A DNA stretch of 55,000 nt from Fidelibacterota bacterium (GTDB lineage Bacteria > Fidelibacterota > UBA8477 > JABMPR01). The stretch spans positions 1 through 55,000 of the forward strand of contig JAIPJM010000015.1 of the NCBI GenBank assembly GCA_021734255.1. The letters run 5' to 3'. A program made the translations under genes and the position numbers. Positions 45,849 to 54,987 of this stretch are shown here, piece by piece. The notes under the pieces are model-generated. The model was not told where the DNA came from. It was given only the letters and a program-made list of their open reading frames with translations, and searched no databases. Position 1 is the stretch's first letter, and every line of letters starts with the position of its first letter.

Positions 45849-47410
45849 TTGGGTTCCAGAAATACAAGTGGGATGATCATTTCCCACATACTCAAGCCAC
45901 CATGCTGATAGGTATCTGCATACTTATACTGATATTTCCGAAAATTATTCGGATACAGGAAATAATACATTTTCTGCGCAATAGCCAGGGTATCACTGGG
46001 TGAGTTAGCTGAGAGCCTCAAGCGTTCCGGGTTGTCGATGTACCAGGCGTCCTTTGTGCTTGGTTTCAGATTCCGCCCTTGCTTGAAGCGAATATTAGTG
46101 GAGGCTTCGCGGTCGGCCAGTATTTGGGTAGGATTTTGTACGCGTACACTCCCATGATCTGAGGTGACAACAACGTGATACCCTAATTTCGCAGCAGAGG
46201 TCAAGGTTTGCTTGATCCATGAGTTATTGAACCAGGATCTTACAATCTCGCGGTAGCTGGCTTCATTGGGAAGTATTTCTTTCAGTATTTGAGAATCAGT
46301 CCGTCGATGAGCCAGAAGATCTACCTGATTGACCACAACAGCGATGAGCTTTTGGTTTCCCCATGATGTAAACTGTTTGGCAAATTGATTCCCATCCTGA
46401 TTGCCAAGGATCTTCTTGTATCTGGCTTCAGGCTTGAACACCAACCCAGAGCGTTTGATATTTTCCAGGAGGAAATCATGCTCATGCCTGTTCAGACTAT
46501 GACTATCACCATCGCTCCACCAATCCTGGTGAAATCTTTTCATATCATCAGGAAATAGACCACTAAAAATGGCATTTCTGCTGTATTCAGTCGTTGTAGG
46601 CAGAAGTGAAAAGTATCCTTCCCTCTTGATCTGAAAGAGATCATATAGTAATGGTTCAAGGGTCAACCATTGATCCCATCGCATACAGTCAATGATCAGG
46701 AATAAAACTTTCTTCTCATTATCAAGAGCGGGTTTGATTGAGCGCGAGAACACATCTGGTGATAATGTCGGGCGCTGGTCGGGAGCAGCTTTTACCCATT
46801 GCTCATAATTCGATTTAATATAGCGGGTGAACAGATCATTGGCTTCATGCTGCTGCTGGAGGAGCATGTCACCAAAACCGAGATCAGGATAATCGTCCAG
46901 TTCAAGCTCCCAGGTACTCAATTGATTGTGAATTTCAATCCACTCATTATGATCCGGGTTATCCTCGATTCGGTGAGTTAGTTCAGCAAAGGCCTGGAGG
47001 TACTTTTCAGAGACGGCCTCCTGTTTTATCTGTTTATTCTCAAGGACCTTCATAATGGCCAGGAGAATCTGTGATGGATTAACCGGTTTTGTCAGATAAT
47101 CAGTGATGCGACTACCAATGGCCTCTTCCATGAGGCTCTCTTCTTCGTTCTTGGTGATCATGATCACCGGAATTGCCGGGTATTCTGCTTTGAGTACACC
47201 CAGGGTTTCCAATCCGTCTTTTCCTGGCATATTTTCATCCAGTAACACCAGGTCAAAGCGTTGGTCATGGCAAACTGCGATGGCATCATCTCCGTTTGTA
47301 ACCGTTACAACCTGAAAGCCTTTGCCTTCCAGAAACATGACGTGTGAACGGAGGAGATCGATCTCATCATCCGCCCAAAGAAGTCTACCTCTTATCATAT
47401 CGCTAGCCAT
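45845..47410 (-). CDS. porX: PorX-type response regulator with PglZ phosphodiesterase-like domain
   Basis: The 521-residue product has an N-terminal receiver domain (Asp14/Asp15/Glu16, phospho-acceptor Asp58 in LLDENMPG, Lys108 in LTKP), a helical linker, and a PglZ domain of the alkaline-phosphatase superfamily. Metal-site residues are visible: Asp241 in LIIDCMRWDQW, the Thr nucleophile region 272-274 in LPTTTEYS, Asp364 and His368 in NQVDLLAH, and Asp418 and His419 in VTSDHG. PorX regulates type IX secretion in Bacteroidetes, and its PglZ domain was reported to hydrolyse oligonucleotides. The ATG at 47410 is preferred, as an earlier in-frame start would overlap the cyclase gene. No T9SS genes or PorY are nearby. 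Confidence 0.9.
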   Translation of the reverse strand: MASDMIRGRLLWADDEIDLLRSHVMFLEGKGFQVVTVTNGDDAIAVCHDQRFDLVLLDENMPGKDGLETLGVLKAEYPAIPVIMITKNEEESLMEEAIGSRITDYLTKPVNPSQILLAIMKVLENKQIKQEAVSEKYLQAFAELTHRIEDNPDHNEWIEIHNQLSTWELELDDYPDLGFGDMLLQQQHEANDLFTRYIKSNYEQWVKAAPDQRPTLSPDVFSRSIKPALDNEKKVLFLIIDCMRWDQWLTLEPLLYDLFQIKREGYFSLLPTTTEYSRNAIFSGLFPDDMKRFHQDWWSDGDSHSLNRHEHDFLLENIKRSGLVFKPEARYKKILGNQDGNQFAKQFTSWGNQKLIAVVVNQVDLLAHRRTDSQILKEILPNEASYREIVRSWFNNSWIKQTLTSAAKLGYHVVVTSDHGSVRVQNPTQILADREASTNIRFKQGRNLKPSTKDAWYIDNPERLRLSANSPSDTLAIAQKMYYFLYPNNFRKYQYKYADTYQHGGLSMWEMIIPLVFLEPK

Positions 47411-47520
47411 TATGGTAGAAAATATGCCTCGAATGCCAATTGAAAACACTATTCTTTGGATATCCGTCTGCGTGGGACTCCACGGGTGATGGATTTTGGT
47501 AAGTGTTAACTGTTCTGAAT

Positions 47521-49938
47521 TTATTTGGTGGTCAGTGTCCAGGAACCATCCCAATCCTCACCGGGGGGATTGTCTTTAAAATATCGACAACGATCAATAT
47601 ACAGACGGCTTGGATTCATACTTCTGCCTGGAAACATGTCTTCTTTTGAGTCCGAATCCTGAAATGCTTTGAGTGCCTCATCCCATTTCTGATTGCGATA
47701 TAGATCAAGAGCGCCATGAAAAGCCTCCAGTAACTCCGCATACCCCTCAGGCAGGTCCCCTTTCTCGGAGATGAGTTCGAATACGCGGACGGGTTCACTC
47801 TTCCCTTTCACAACGACATAATCCAGGTCTCTCCACTCGAATTTTTCTTTTGCAGCAAGATATGTGGCCTCACCAACCTGAATGTAGACACCATACTGCT
47901 TAGCTGACGATTCTAGTCTGGCGGCTGTATTCACGGTGTCACCCATCATGGTATAGTTCATACGCATGGCTGATCCCATATTCCCCGTGACCATATCACC
48001 AGTCGCAATACCGATCCTGTTTTGCATGTTGTGGACGATCTCCGGCCAGCGGTCTCCTTCTGACTTCCATTTTTCCCGCAATTCAGCCAGCCGGGACTGC
48101 ATGTTCACCGCAGTGAGGCAAGCCAGATATTCATGATCAGGGACAGGCACAGGCGCTCCATAAAAAGCGACAATGGCATCCCCAATGTATTTGTCCAGAG
48201 TTCCTTTTTGATCCAGAAGGATATTCGTCATTTCAGTGAGGTAATCGTTCAGAAGTTCAACCAGGTCCGTTGGGCTTAGTTTTTCTGAAAAGCTGGAAAA
48301 ACTCTGAATATCAGTAAAGAAAGCTGTGTGAACTGATTCTTCACCACCGAGCTGGGGTTCCCGTTTCTGCTCATACATCTGATCGATCAGATCCGGGGAG
48401 ATATAGGTACCAAAAGTATCCTTGAGAAAATGCTTATCACGTTGTTCAAGAATAAATTTATAGACCACATTTGTGCCATAGGTAAGCACCATTACAACCA
48501 TGGGTGCGATAACAGGTACAAAGGCTGACTCTCCTGCTGCTGGTACATTGATCGCCTCTTTATTGCCTGAGATCCACTTGAAGAACCACAATTGGTCAGA
48601 AGTGAACATACCTACACTGAGGCTGGTGAAAATAGCTGCTTCCAGAATGGTGAGAATTCCGCCCCAAAGCGGGCCAAAGAATGAAATGATCACATAGGCC
48701 AGGAATGCACACAACACGATGAGCAGTATCTGGGTCCAGGCTGAATCGCTGGTGAATTCAATAGTGTCACCTATAACATCAATAAAATTCTGATCAAGTA
48801 GGGTTTGAATAGCATTGGCATGATACTCAAATCCAGGCATGAGTGATGGTACACCCAGATAATCGAAGAATGAGGTCGATTTATAATCATGAACCACCTC
48901 TACAGAGACACCGATCATACATATCTTCCCTTTAAAGGGTGATTCGGCAACCTCATACTCAGGGTCGATCATTGACATCATGGAATTAAATGAACTACTG
49001 GGATTGAAGGTATCCATCCAGTCGGTATCCTCTTCGAAGATGGGAAGGTCAAAGTCTTCGGTATCGATCACCCATACGAGGGGAAAGCGTTTAAAGGTGG
49101 CCCAGGGCTCAGATTCGCCTATCCGAGCATGAGAGGCGGGACCATACAGATTGATCAGGAAACCTGGATGATCAGAACCATAGGTTGGAATCCGCAAAGG
49201 TCCATAGATGAAATTACCTTGCTCCTTATCGTAGGTCAACCCGGGGTCGTCCGGTATATCCAGGTAGTATTTAACAGCCTTCATGCCAAGTGAAAGGCGC
49301 CAGATATCCGGCTCTTGTGGTAAGGCACTGAAGATGGGATATCTCCGGGTAAAGTGGTCTGGATCCTCTTCCACATCAACCAGACCATGATCGGGATTGA
49401 CCGACATGATCGAATCATTGGGCACAACCAGTATGTGTGGTGGGATCCTGGATGGTTCATTCTTAATCGTGGATGCCATGACAACTTCAGTCCCCTTGGA
49501 TCGTGCATATTCCACAGCTTGAGCAACTGCAATATCACCATCAACAAAGCCCTCTGGCAAAGCGCCCTCAAAAACAGAAGTAGCCAAGGCGGTATACTTA
49601 TCCCGGGAATCAAACTGGATATCGAATACGATTACTTTGGCGCCTGCATCTACAAGGTTTCTGATGGTCCGACTCCATACCTTCTCCCTGGGATAGGGCC
49701 AGCTGATATCAGCCAGGATGCGGAAAGTCTCATCATCGACATCAATGAGAATGACATCAAGACTATCATTGGGGTTATCCTGACGTGCAGCCCAGGATGA
49801 GAGTGGTCCACGGAGTTGATAACTGAAATCCAGCAGCTTGAAGTTCGCCAGATCAAACCAGCCAAGTGCCTGTAGACCAATAGCTAACAGTACTGACGCA
49901 AGTGTGAATATGAGACCAAGGCCGTATTTCCGAAGCAT
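47521..49938 (-). CDS. CHASE2-domain adenylate cyclase
   Basis: This 805-residue protein has one N-terminal helix (about 8-27), a large extracytoplasmic CHASE2 sensor to about 385, three helices between 390 and 505, and a class III cyclase domain from about 540. Metal ligands Asp543 (FFTDIQSF) and Asp587 (KYIGDAIVAFYG) are present. Lys583 and Asp667 are the purine-selecting pair for ATP, and Asn670 and Arg674 complete the active site, so it should make cAMP and not cGMP. A short TPR-like tail follows. It is 33 bases after the outer-membrane gene and 110 ahead of porX. Confidence 0.93.
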   Translation of the reverse strand: MLRKYGLGLIFTLASVLLAIGLQALGWFDLANFKLLDFSYQLRGPLSSWAARQDNPNDSLDVILIDVDDETFRILADISWPYPREKVWSRTIRNLVDAGAKVIVFDIQFDSRDKYTALATSVFEGALPEGFVDGDIAVAQAVEYARSKGTEVVMASTIKNEPSRIPPHILVVPNDSIMSVNPDHGLVDVEEDPDHFTRRYPIFSALPQEPDIWRLSLGMKAVKYYLDIPDDPGLTYDKEQGNFIYGPLRIPTYGSDHPGFLINLYGPASHARIGESEPWATFKRFPLVWVIDTEDFDLPIFEEDTDWMDTFNPSSSFNSMMSMIDPEYEVAESPFKGKICMIGVSVEVVHDYKSTSFFDYLGVPSLMPGFEYHANAIQTLLDQNFIDVIGDTIEFTSDSAWTQILLIVLCAFLAYVIISFFGPLWGGILTILEAAIFTSLSVGMFTSDQLWFFKWISGNKEAINVPAAGESAFVPVIAPMVVMVLTYGTNVVYKFILEQRDKHFLKDTFGTYISPDLIDQMYEQKREPQLGGEESVHTAFFTDIQSFSSFSEKLSPTDLVELLNDYLTEMTNILLDQKGTLDKYIGDAIVAFYGAPVPVPDHEYLACLTAVNMQSRLAELREKWKSEGDRWPEIVHNMQNRIGIATGDMVTGNMGSAMRMNYTMMGDTVNTAARLESSAKQYGVYIQVGEATYLAAKEKFEWRDLDYVVVKGKSEPVRVFELISEKGDLPEGYAELLEAFHGALDLYRNQKWDEALKAFQDSDSKEDMFPGRSMNPSRLYIDRCRYFKDNPPGEDWDGSWTLTTK

Positions 49939-49971
49939 GATTATTCCCCGATTTTATTACGCCGTCTAAAG

Positions 49972-52758
49972 CTAAAAGGTCATTTCAAAACGAGCTGAGA
50001 CCATACTGTCCATGTATTCTGAGTATTCGGTCACGTACTGACGTCGCTCATAGCCACCGATCACTCTCGGTCTAAGCGTCGTTTCACCTATCGTGAGAGG
50101 ACTAATATTATACTGTGCATTCAACTGCATGTTTGTCTGCTTCTTCGTGGTAGTCTCCAGGACATCAGCCTTAAATCTTTGTGACTCAAAGTTCATCTGC
50201 TGCACATTCCCCCTGAGGACAAGCGAACCGGAGAATAGCTGATAGGAAGATCCGAGTCGGTAAGTATTGAATATGTTGGACTGGAAATTTGGATTAGTCT
50301 CATCGTATAGCTGATTGCTATTATTTCGTATGACCAGGGTTGTAGTAAGGGGTATGCCCCACTCAGTCCTCAGGTTCAGACCATACAAATTAGATGAACG
50401 AAGTCTGGCTTCGAATCCGGTCACCAGGTTATCCATATTGGAAGTGAGCAGGCTGAGGGTAAAGGTATTTCTGATCATACCAGTACGTAAGATGTAAGTC
50501 AAGTTGATGTTAGAACTCAGAGATTCATTCAATTCTCTCCCGTCAATATAGCTCGTGTCAAAAGTTGTTGTATCCACAGAAACGATAGGCTGAATGATCT
50601 CTGTCCTGGTATCTACGTTGTTGTTTCGAGTAAAATATTTCATGGTCGTACTTATGGTAGGCAGTCCCTGACCAGGATTCAAAGTTAACCCAACATTATA
50701 CGTATTTTGAATAAGTCGCGGATCGGTCACAGGGTCTAGAGTCACCGTATTGTTTCTATAGCTTTCAAAGCCCAAATTCAGATAAAGCATATTATTCAGC
50801 ATTCGAACGCGGTCGCTGATCTTCCAGCCATTCCAGCCTTTACCGTCCAGTCGTAGTACAGGGCTACCGAGTGCTTTATATCCAGGGCCAAGGTGGTGGT
50901 AATCGATGTGGATGAAATTATTGTAATAATTTAATTTAAGGCCAAAATGAAGACCGAGCGTCGTCAATGCTCGTATGTATCGTTTTTCTTCCAGATTGTT
51001 CAGATCAAAGGGAAGCGTGATATTTTCGTTCAGAATAAATATATCCGAGAATTTCCCCAGGTCGATCTGTCCGTTAGATGACAGGAAACTTATCCCGGAG
51101 ACAGCATCGTCTAGAGCCTGCAGGTCAAGATCAAAAGACCCCGTTCCAAGTGTAGAATCCGCAGTTGTGTCCGCCAGTAATGCAAAGGTATCCAGCTGTG
51201 ACCGCGTAAGCGGACCATTGAGGATATTGCTGTTATGTAGTGAGAACGAAGCGCTGCCTTCAAGAACGAAGCGATGATCATCCAGAGCCAGTTTGACGTC
51301 AGAGCCAACGACGATATTATCTTCCGGCTTTCTCCCATTAAGGAAGTAGTAGATATCTCTCGTGCTATCATCCAGAGTATAGGTGGGATCACCAAATGGT
51401 ATGTTTATGGTTTCCGTCATACCTACTAATTCATGTGAAAAATCGGATTCGTTCCAAGCAGGCTTTAGTTTTACACTATTCACACTATCCCTGGTATGGA
51501 CATAGAACATACCAAACTGGAAAAGCTGCCCTTTCCCAAAACTGGGTCTGATCGCAAATAGTCCACGCTCAAAGCTATATCCGGTTCTGCGCCATTCGGA
51601 GCTTGTGCTGTCGAATGAAGCGGTACCTGTGATTGAGCGGGCAGTTTGGCCTGAAACGACATGGAGGTTCAATCCCTTGAAGCGTATATCAATATTATGT
51701 CCACGGACACGTTTACCCCACAGGGCGAGTCGGTTCATCATCGGTGTTTCATCACCATAGGTATATCTTAACCAGGAGGTTCTCACCTTAACGCCATAGC
51801 GATTCTGTGATTGAACTGTCGAATCCTCGCGGGAAGTCAGGTTTGTAAAAAGTTTTACCTTGGCCCAGTCAAAATTAAGGTTGGTTGAAAAATCGACTCG
51901 ATCCACTGTTTGCGTATTGGATTGATAGCGGGGGACAGAAACCGTATCACCACTGATCACTGAATCTATTTCTGAAGCGATAGTGTTGATCACATCCTGC
52001 CTATGGCTCATGTTCAAATTACCGTTGTAGCTCATTTCAAATATCCGCTGAGCTTGGCTTTGTATGGTAAAGGTCCAGGATTTATTGGCCAGGCGAACAC
52101 CATAGATATTCGACACCTCGATATAAACAGTATGAACACCAGCACTTAAAATATCTGGCTTGTAGGTAACAAGATCGGTTGTGATCAATGAATATGCTGT
52201 CACATCCACATTGTCGAAGAAAACCTTAACGGAACCAATATCCACATTTTCCAGAGAGAATAATGAGGCCGCTATAATGAGCGGCTCACCGAATGGAAAA
52301 CTGGAACCCGGGTCTGGTGTTAGAATGATCAGCTCACCGAATACCTCGCCCATTTTGAGCGCTTCATCGTCTGCTGGGAGTTCTTCCACCGGCACATATT
52401 GTGGATTGGTGAGTGGATCTGAATTTTCCGGGAAAGCGACGAGTCCACCACTCTTTAGATTTGTCACGATGACGTACTCTATACCGGGTGCCCCGATGAC
52501 TTCACCAGGCAGATCGACGGTGAATTTCAGATCCCCAAATTCCATGGGTAGTTCCAGGTAGCCAACCTGACCAGCCAAACGGTACATGACCTTGGCATTC
52601 AGTACCTGGTCGAGATCACCCGTATATATCGCTTCAAGTGTTAAAGAACTGCCTTCGATGCCTTCAAGTGGAGGAATGTGTATTAATTCGCCAAAGTCCT
52701 GGAAGGCATGGGAACTTAGCCCTATCCCCAGGAGCAAGGCTGCGAATATATGTCTCAT
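49972..52758 (-). CDS. Outer-membrane protein with N-terminal Ig-like domains and C-terminal beta-barrel
   Basis: The 928-residue protein starts with a signal peptide (cleavage near SSHAF). Two or more Ig-like beta-sandwich stretches follow to about 235, including SSFPFGEPLIIAASL and AGVHTVYIEVSNIYG. The rest has the alternating aromatic and polar pattern of outer-membrane strands and ends in the C-terminal phenylalanine of RFEMTF, a BAM signal. I do not recognise the family. There is no Shine-Dalgarno; the bases before the ATG are C-rich. It lies between a FecR-domain gene and the CHASE2 cyclase and could be the outer-membrane part of that signalling unit. Confidence 0.8.
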   Translation of the reverse strand: MRHIFAALLLGIGLSSHAFQDFGELIHIPPLEGIEGSSLTLEAIYTGDLDQVLNAKVMYRLAGQVGYLELPMEFGDLKFTVDLPGEVIGAPGIEYVIVTNLKSGGLVAFPENSDPLTNPQYVPVEELPADDEALKMGEVFGELIILTPDPGSSFPFGEPLIIAASLFSLENVDIGSVKVFFDNVDVTAYSLITTDLVTYKPDILSAGVHTVYIEVSNIYGVRLANKSWTFTIQSQAQRIFEMSYNGNLNMSHRQDVINTIASEIDSVISGDTVSVPRYQSNTQTVDRVDFSTNLNFDWAKVKLFTNLTSREDSTVQSQNRYGVKVRTSWLRYTYGDETPMMNRLALWGKRVRGHNIDIRFKGLNLHVVSGQTARSITGTASFDSTSSEWRRTGYSFERGLFAIRPSFGKGQLFQFGMFYVHTRDSVNSVKLKPAWNESDFSHELVGMTETINIPFGDPTYTLDDSTRDIYYFLNGRKPEDNIVVGSDVKLALDDHRFVLEGSASFSLHNSNILNGPLTRSQLDTFALLADTTADSTLGTGSFDLDLQALDDAVSGISFLSSNGQIDLGKFSDIFILNENITLPFDLNNLEEKRYIRALTTLGLHFGLKLNYYNNFIHIDYHHLGPGYKALGSPVLRLDGKGWNGWKISDRVRMLNNMLYLNLGFESYRNNTVTLDPVTDPRLIQNTYNVGLTLNPGQGLPTISTTMKYFTRNNNVDTRTEIIQPIVSVDTTTFDTSYIDGRELNESLSSNINLTYILRTGMIRNTFTLSLLTSNMDNLVTGFEARLRSSNLYGLNLRTEWGIPLTTTLVIRNNSNQLYDETNPNFQSNIFNTYRLGSSYQLFSGSLVLRGNVQQMNFESQRFKADVLETTTKKQTNMQLNAQYNISPLTIGETTLRPRVIGGYERRQYVTEYSEYMDSMVSARFEMTF

Positions 52759-52781
52759 CGGCGCGGGAGGGTCAGGTATGT

Positions 52782-53489
52782 TTACTCAGAGAACTCGATG
52801 ATGATAAACTTCTCAGCGTTGGTCTCTTCGTTCTTCATTTTGATTTTCAGTTCGTGGATATTTGTTGCATCGTCACCGTCATTACCTGGATCTTCCGGAT
52901 CGTCCGGGATATCACCTGATTGTGTAGCTCCTACGTCCACAGAACCATCCGTGTTAGAGGTTGCTGTCTGGTCCTGACCAACATTCTGGACCACACCACT
53001 GACAAGATTCTCAACTTCGACCACTCCGTCGATCACAATAAAAATATCGCCATTCTCATCCGTCTGAACCCACCATTCCGTTCCTTTCACAGAAGCAACT
53101 GATGTCGGTGTAGCAATCCTAAATTCACCTTTTTGTTTGGTAACAGTGGCTTTAACTGTTCCATAATCCAGGGATATGGTTTTTGAAATTTTGCCTCTTT
53201 CAACGGCTGCGAGGATCTCAACTTCTGAATCACCTTTTATCTTTAACTGACTCTTGTCATCCAGGAAAAAGATGGCAATAAATCCATCTTTCCCTGTTTT
53301 GATCCAGTCATGGTTCTTCAGTTGTGTGCCCATGATAGCCTTGGGGCTATAATCGTCAGCATTGAATTTTTTGTGGAATGTTGTCCCACTTGATTTAGCG
53401 ATCACACCTACTGATTCCTGGGCCTGCAATGATGGACCCAAAGCGGAAAAAAGGGTGATCAACAAAGTAATTTTAAATGCTTGCTTCAT
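52782..53489 (-). CDS. Periplasmic FecR-domain protein
   Basis: This 235-residue protein has a signal peptide (about 1-23, ending SLQA) and a FecR-type beta-rich domain from about 45 to 160. Typical segments are DWIKTGKDGFIAIFF, then ATPTSVASVKGTEWWV and VIDGVVEVEN. An acidic, low-complexity linker near 185-205 (rich in Asp, Pro, Gly) leads to a short C-terminal strand. Unlike FecR proper it has no N-terminal anti-sigma segment or membrane anchor, so it is a free periplasmic or surface module. It lies nine bases after the secreted Ig-like gene. Confidence 0.87.
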   Translation of the reverse strand: MKQAFKITLLITLFSALGPSLQAQESVGVIAKSSGTTFHKKFNADDYSPKAIMGTQLKNHDWIKTGKDGFIAIFFLDDKSQLKIKGDSEVEILAAVERGKISKTISLDYGTVKATVTKQKGEFRIATPTSVASVKGTEWWVQTDENGDIFIVIDGVVEVENLVSGVVQNVGQDQTATSNTDGSVDVGATQSGDIPDDPEDPGNDGDDATNIHELKIKMKNEETNAEKFIIIEFSE

Positions 53490-53498
53490 AATTTGCCC

Positions 53499-54650
53499 CT
53501 ATTGAGTCGTAATGCTTTCGATGGTGTAAGCGCCGTTGATCAACTGGACCAATAACGCGCTAAAATCTGATGAATTCATGGTTTCCCCATCCATACTGAC
53601 ATCCCCACATTCACCAAACCCATAGAGGGGTCCATTTCGGCCAAACAGGATGTTGTACTGCGTGTCACCGATGGCGGAGCGGATCTGCTCCTGACAGACT
53701 GTAATGGTCTGGCCAGCTTCTGTAATTGTAAAGCCATAGATCAGACTTGTTTCCTCATTTGTGGTGCTAACCGACTGACAAACTTTTTTTACTTGCCAGG
53801 CATAAGCTTTTCCAACTTCCAGTGGTTTACCACTTACTGCGGCATAATCCAGGCTGGTTGCTGAACCAACGTATGCAAAGTCGCCGGTACTGGGGTAAGG
53901 GAACGATGACTCACCATTAATGGCATCTTCAGGGGAGCTATGCATAAGGGGATTATATTCGCATATCTTTATATAATATTCATCACATCCAGAGGAATTC
54001 CATTCAAAAACGGGGAAAGTATTACTCACTATCTCCTCACCAAGGTCCGGTCGAATGAGGGTAATACCTGCGGATTGCGTGATAACGATGGTACGATACT
54101 CATCATAACCGATGGCCTGCACGTTATAAGCCTCGCCTGTTTCAGGGTTTGTCCCCCTTACTTGACGGGTCAGCGTGTAGGTCCCACCAGGCATATTCCC
54201 ACCATTGGCTAAAATACCTTCTTGCAGTCTGGTTTGTTCTGCAGCGTCTATCAGATAATAGTCATATTCATTAAAAGAGATCGTATTCCCAGCTTCGTCT
54301 GGAATATCATCCAGTGACATGGTCATGCTTAATTGTTTATTATTAATTGTGAGAGGTGCCAGTAGATCCATTTTCACTGATGCATTGAAAATGGTCGTAT
54401 TTTCTAGCTGAAGTGCTTCAGAATAAGCGGTAAGTGCCACATGAAGTTCTAGGTCCTTTACGGGATAAGTATCTGATTCTATCCTTATGCCGAACAACAA
54501 TGGACTGGAGGGTCCAAAACTGCCTGTCATCTCTGTAAATTTAATAACGTCCCAGTCAGCTAGATCAGGGTTGGCTGTGACCGTAATATTCTGACCCATC
54601 AACGGGGTGACGAGCAATATCAGGACAACAATGTTACGCAATACTTTCAT
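53499..54650 (-). CDS. Secreted Ig/fibronectin-like protein of unknown function
   Basis: The product of about 383 residues starts with a signal peptide (MKVLRNIVVLILLVTPLMGQ). A beta-rich first half follows, then a fibronectin/Ig-like domain near 220-330 (ITLIRPDLGEEI, FPVFEWNSSGCDEYYIKI, AYAWQVKKVCQS) and a tail with CGDVSMDGETMNSSDF, which faintly resembles a dockerin calcium loop but is not a clear match. At least four cysteines could form disulfides. The frame opens to 54755, but GGAGGA four bases before the ATG at 54650 fixes the start. It is the first gene of the FecR/outer-membrane/cyclase unit. No enzyme motif is visible. Confidence 0.8.
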   Translation of the reverse strand: MKVLRNIVVLILLVTPLMGQNITVTANPDLADWDVIKFTEMTGSFGPSSPLLFGIRIESDTYPVKDLELHVALTAYSEALQLENTTIFNASVKMDLLAPLTINNKQLSMTMSLDDIPDEAGNTISFNEYDYYLIDAAEQTRLQEGILANGGNMPGGTYTLTRQVRGTNPETGEAYNVQAIGYDEYRTIVITQSAGITLIRPDLGEEIVSNTFPVFEWNSSGCDEYYIKICEYNPLMHSSPEDAINGESSFPYPSTGDFAYVGSATSLDYAAVSGKPLEVGKAYAWQVKKVCQSVSTTNEETSLIYGFTITEAGQTITVCQEQIRSAIGDTQYNILFGRNGPLYGFGECGDVSMDGETMNSSDFSALLVQLINGAYTIESITTQ

Positions 54651-54958
54651 TTTATCCTCCTGCATAGAAGCAAGATAACCCACGGGGCTGTCATCTACGT
54701 GCGCTATGTCATCTTCTAATTGTGTGAATTTAGTCTGCGGATGATGGAGAAACAACCATTCAACTGGTAATATTCCAGTGTAATTCTAATTATCTATTTA
54801 TTGTATTTTATATACTTAGCATGATATATCAATATCTGTTATGAAATTATGAGCAATTTTGATCATGAGAGGCCAGGGAATAGTGTTCCAGCGTCTCTCT
54901 GGACAGGATCGCCAGCATGCATGCGGCAGCTATTTTTAACAGCAAAGTCATTAAAATA
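54651..54958 (-). promoter_or_regulatory. AT-rich upstream region of the secreted protein-FecR-cyclase unit
   Basis: About 310 bases without a credible gene. The stretch 54780-54860 is very AT-rich and likely holds the promoter. TTGTTT-N17-TAAATT near 54729-54756 on the minus strand is one weak candidate. ACTGG (54763-54767) and CCAGT (54775-54779) form an inverted repeat with a seven-base centre just upstream, a possible regulator site. No tRNA or known riboswitch pattern is visible. Confidence 0.4.
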
Positions 54959-54987
54959 AAAGAGCCTCGTCAAAGACAAGGCTCTTT
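54959..54987. terminator. Intrinsic terminator-like hairpin at the right edge
   Basis: AAAGAGCCT-c-GTC pairs with GAC-a-AGGCTCTTT around an AAA loop, with one mismatch. On the minus strand the stem is followed by CTTTTATTTTA, so it would end a minus-strand transcript entering from beyond the window. This isolates the secreted-protein/FecR/cyclase unit as its own transcription unit. Confidence 0.75.

Noticed and set aside
49354-49800. A 148-codon plus-strand frame inside the adenylate cyclase gene
   Set aside because: It is antisense to the well-conserved CHASE2 region and matches nothing recognisable.
53499-53610. Dockerin-like calcium repeat at the C-terminus of the secreted Ig-like protein
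   Set aside because: Only one loop with partial Asp/Asn spacing is present and a second repeat is missing, so a dockerin call is not supported.
54756-54958. Possible tRNA or small RNA gene in the right-hand gap
   Set aside because: There is no T-loop GTTCGA-type sequence and no cloverleaf-like pairing. Only AT-rich promoter-like DNA and short palindromes are seen.
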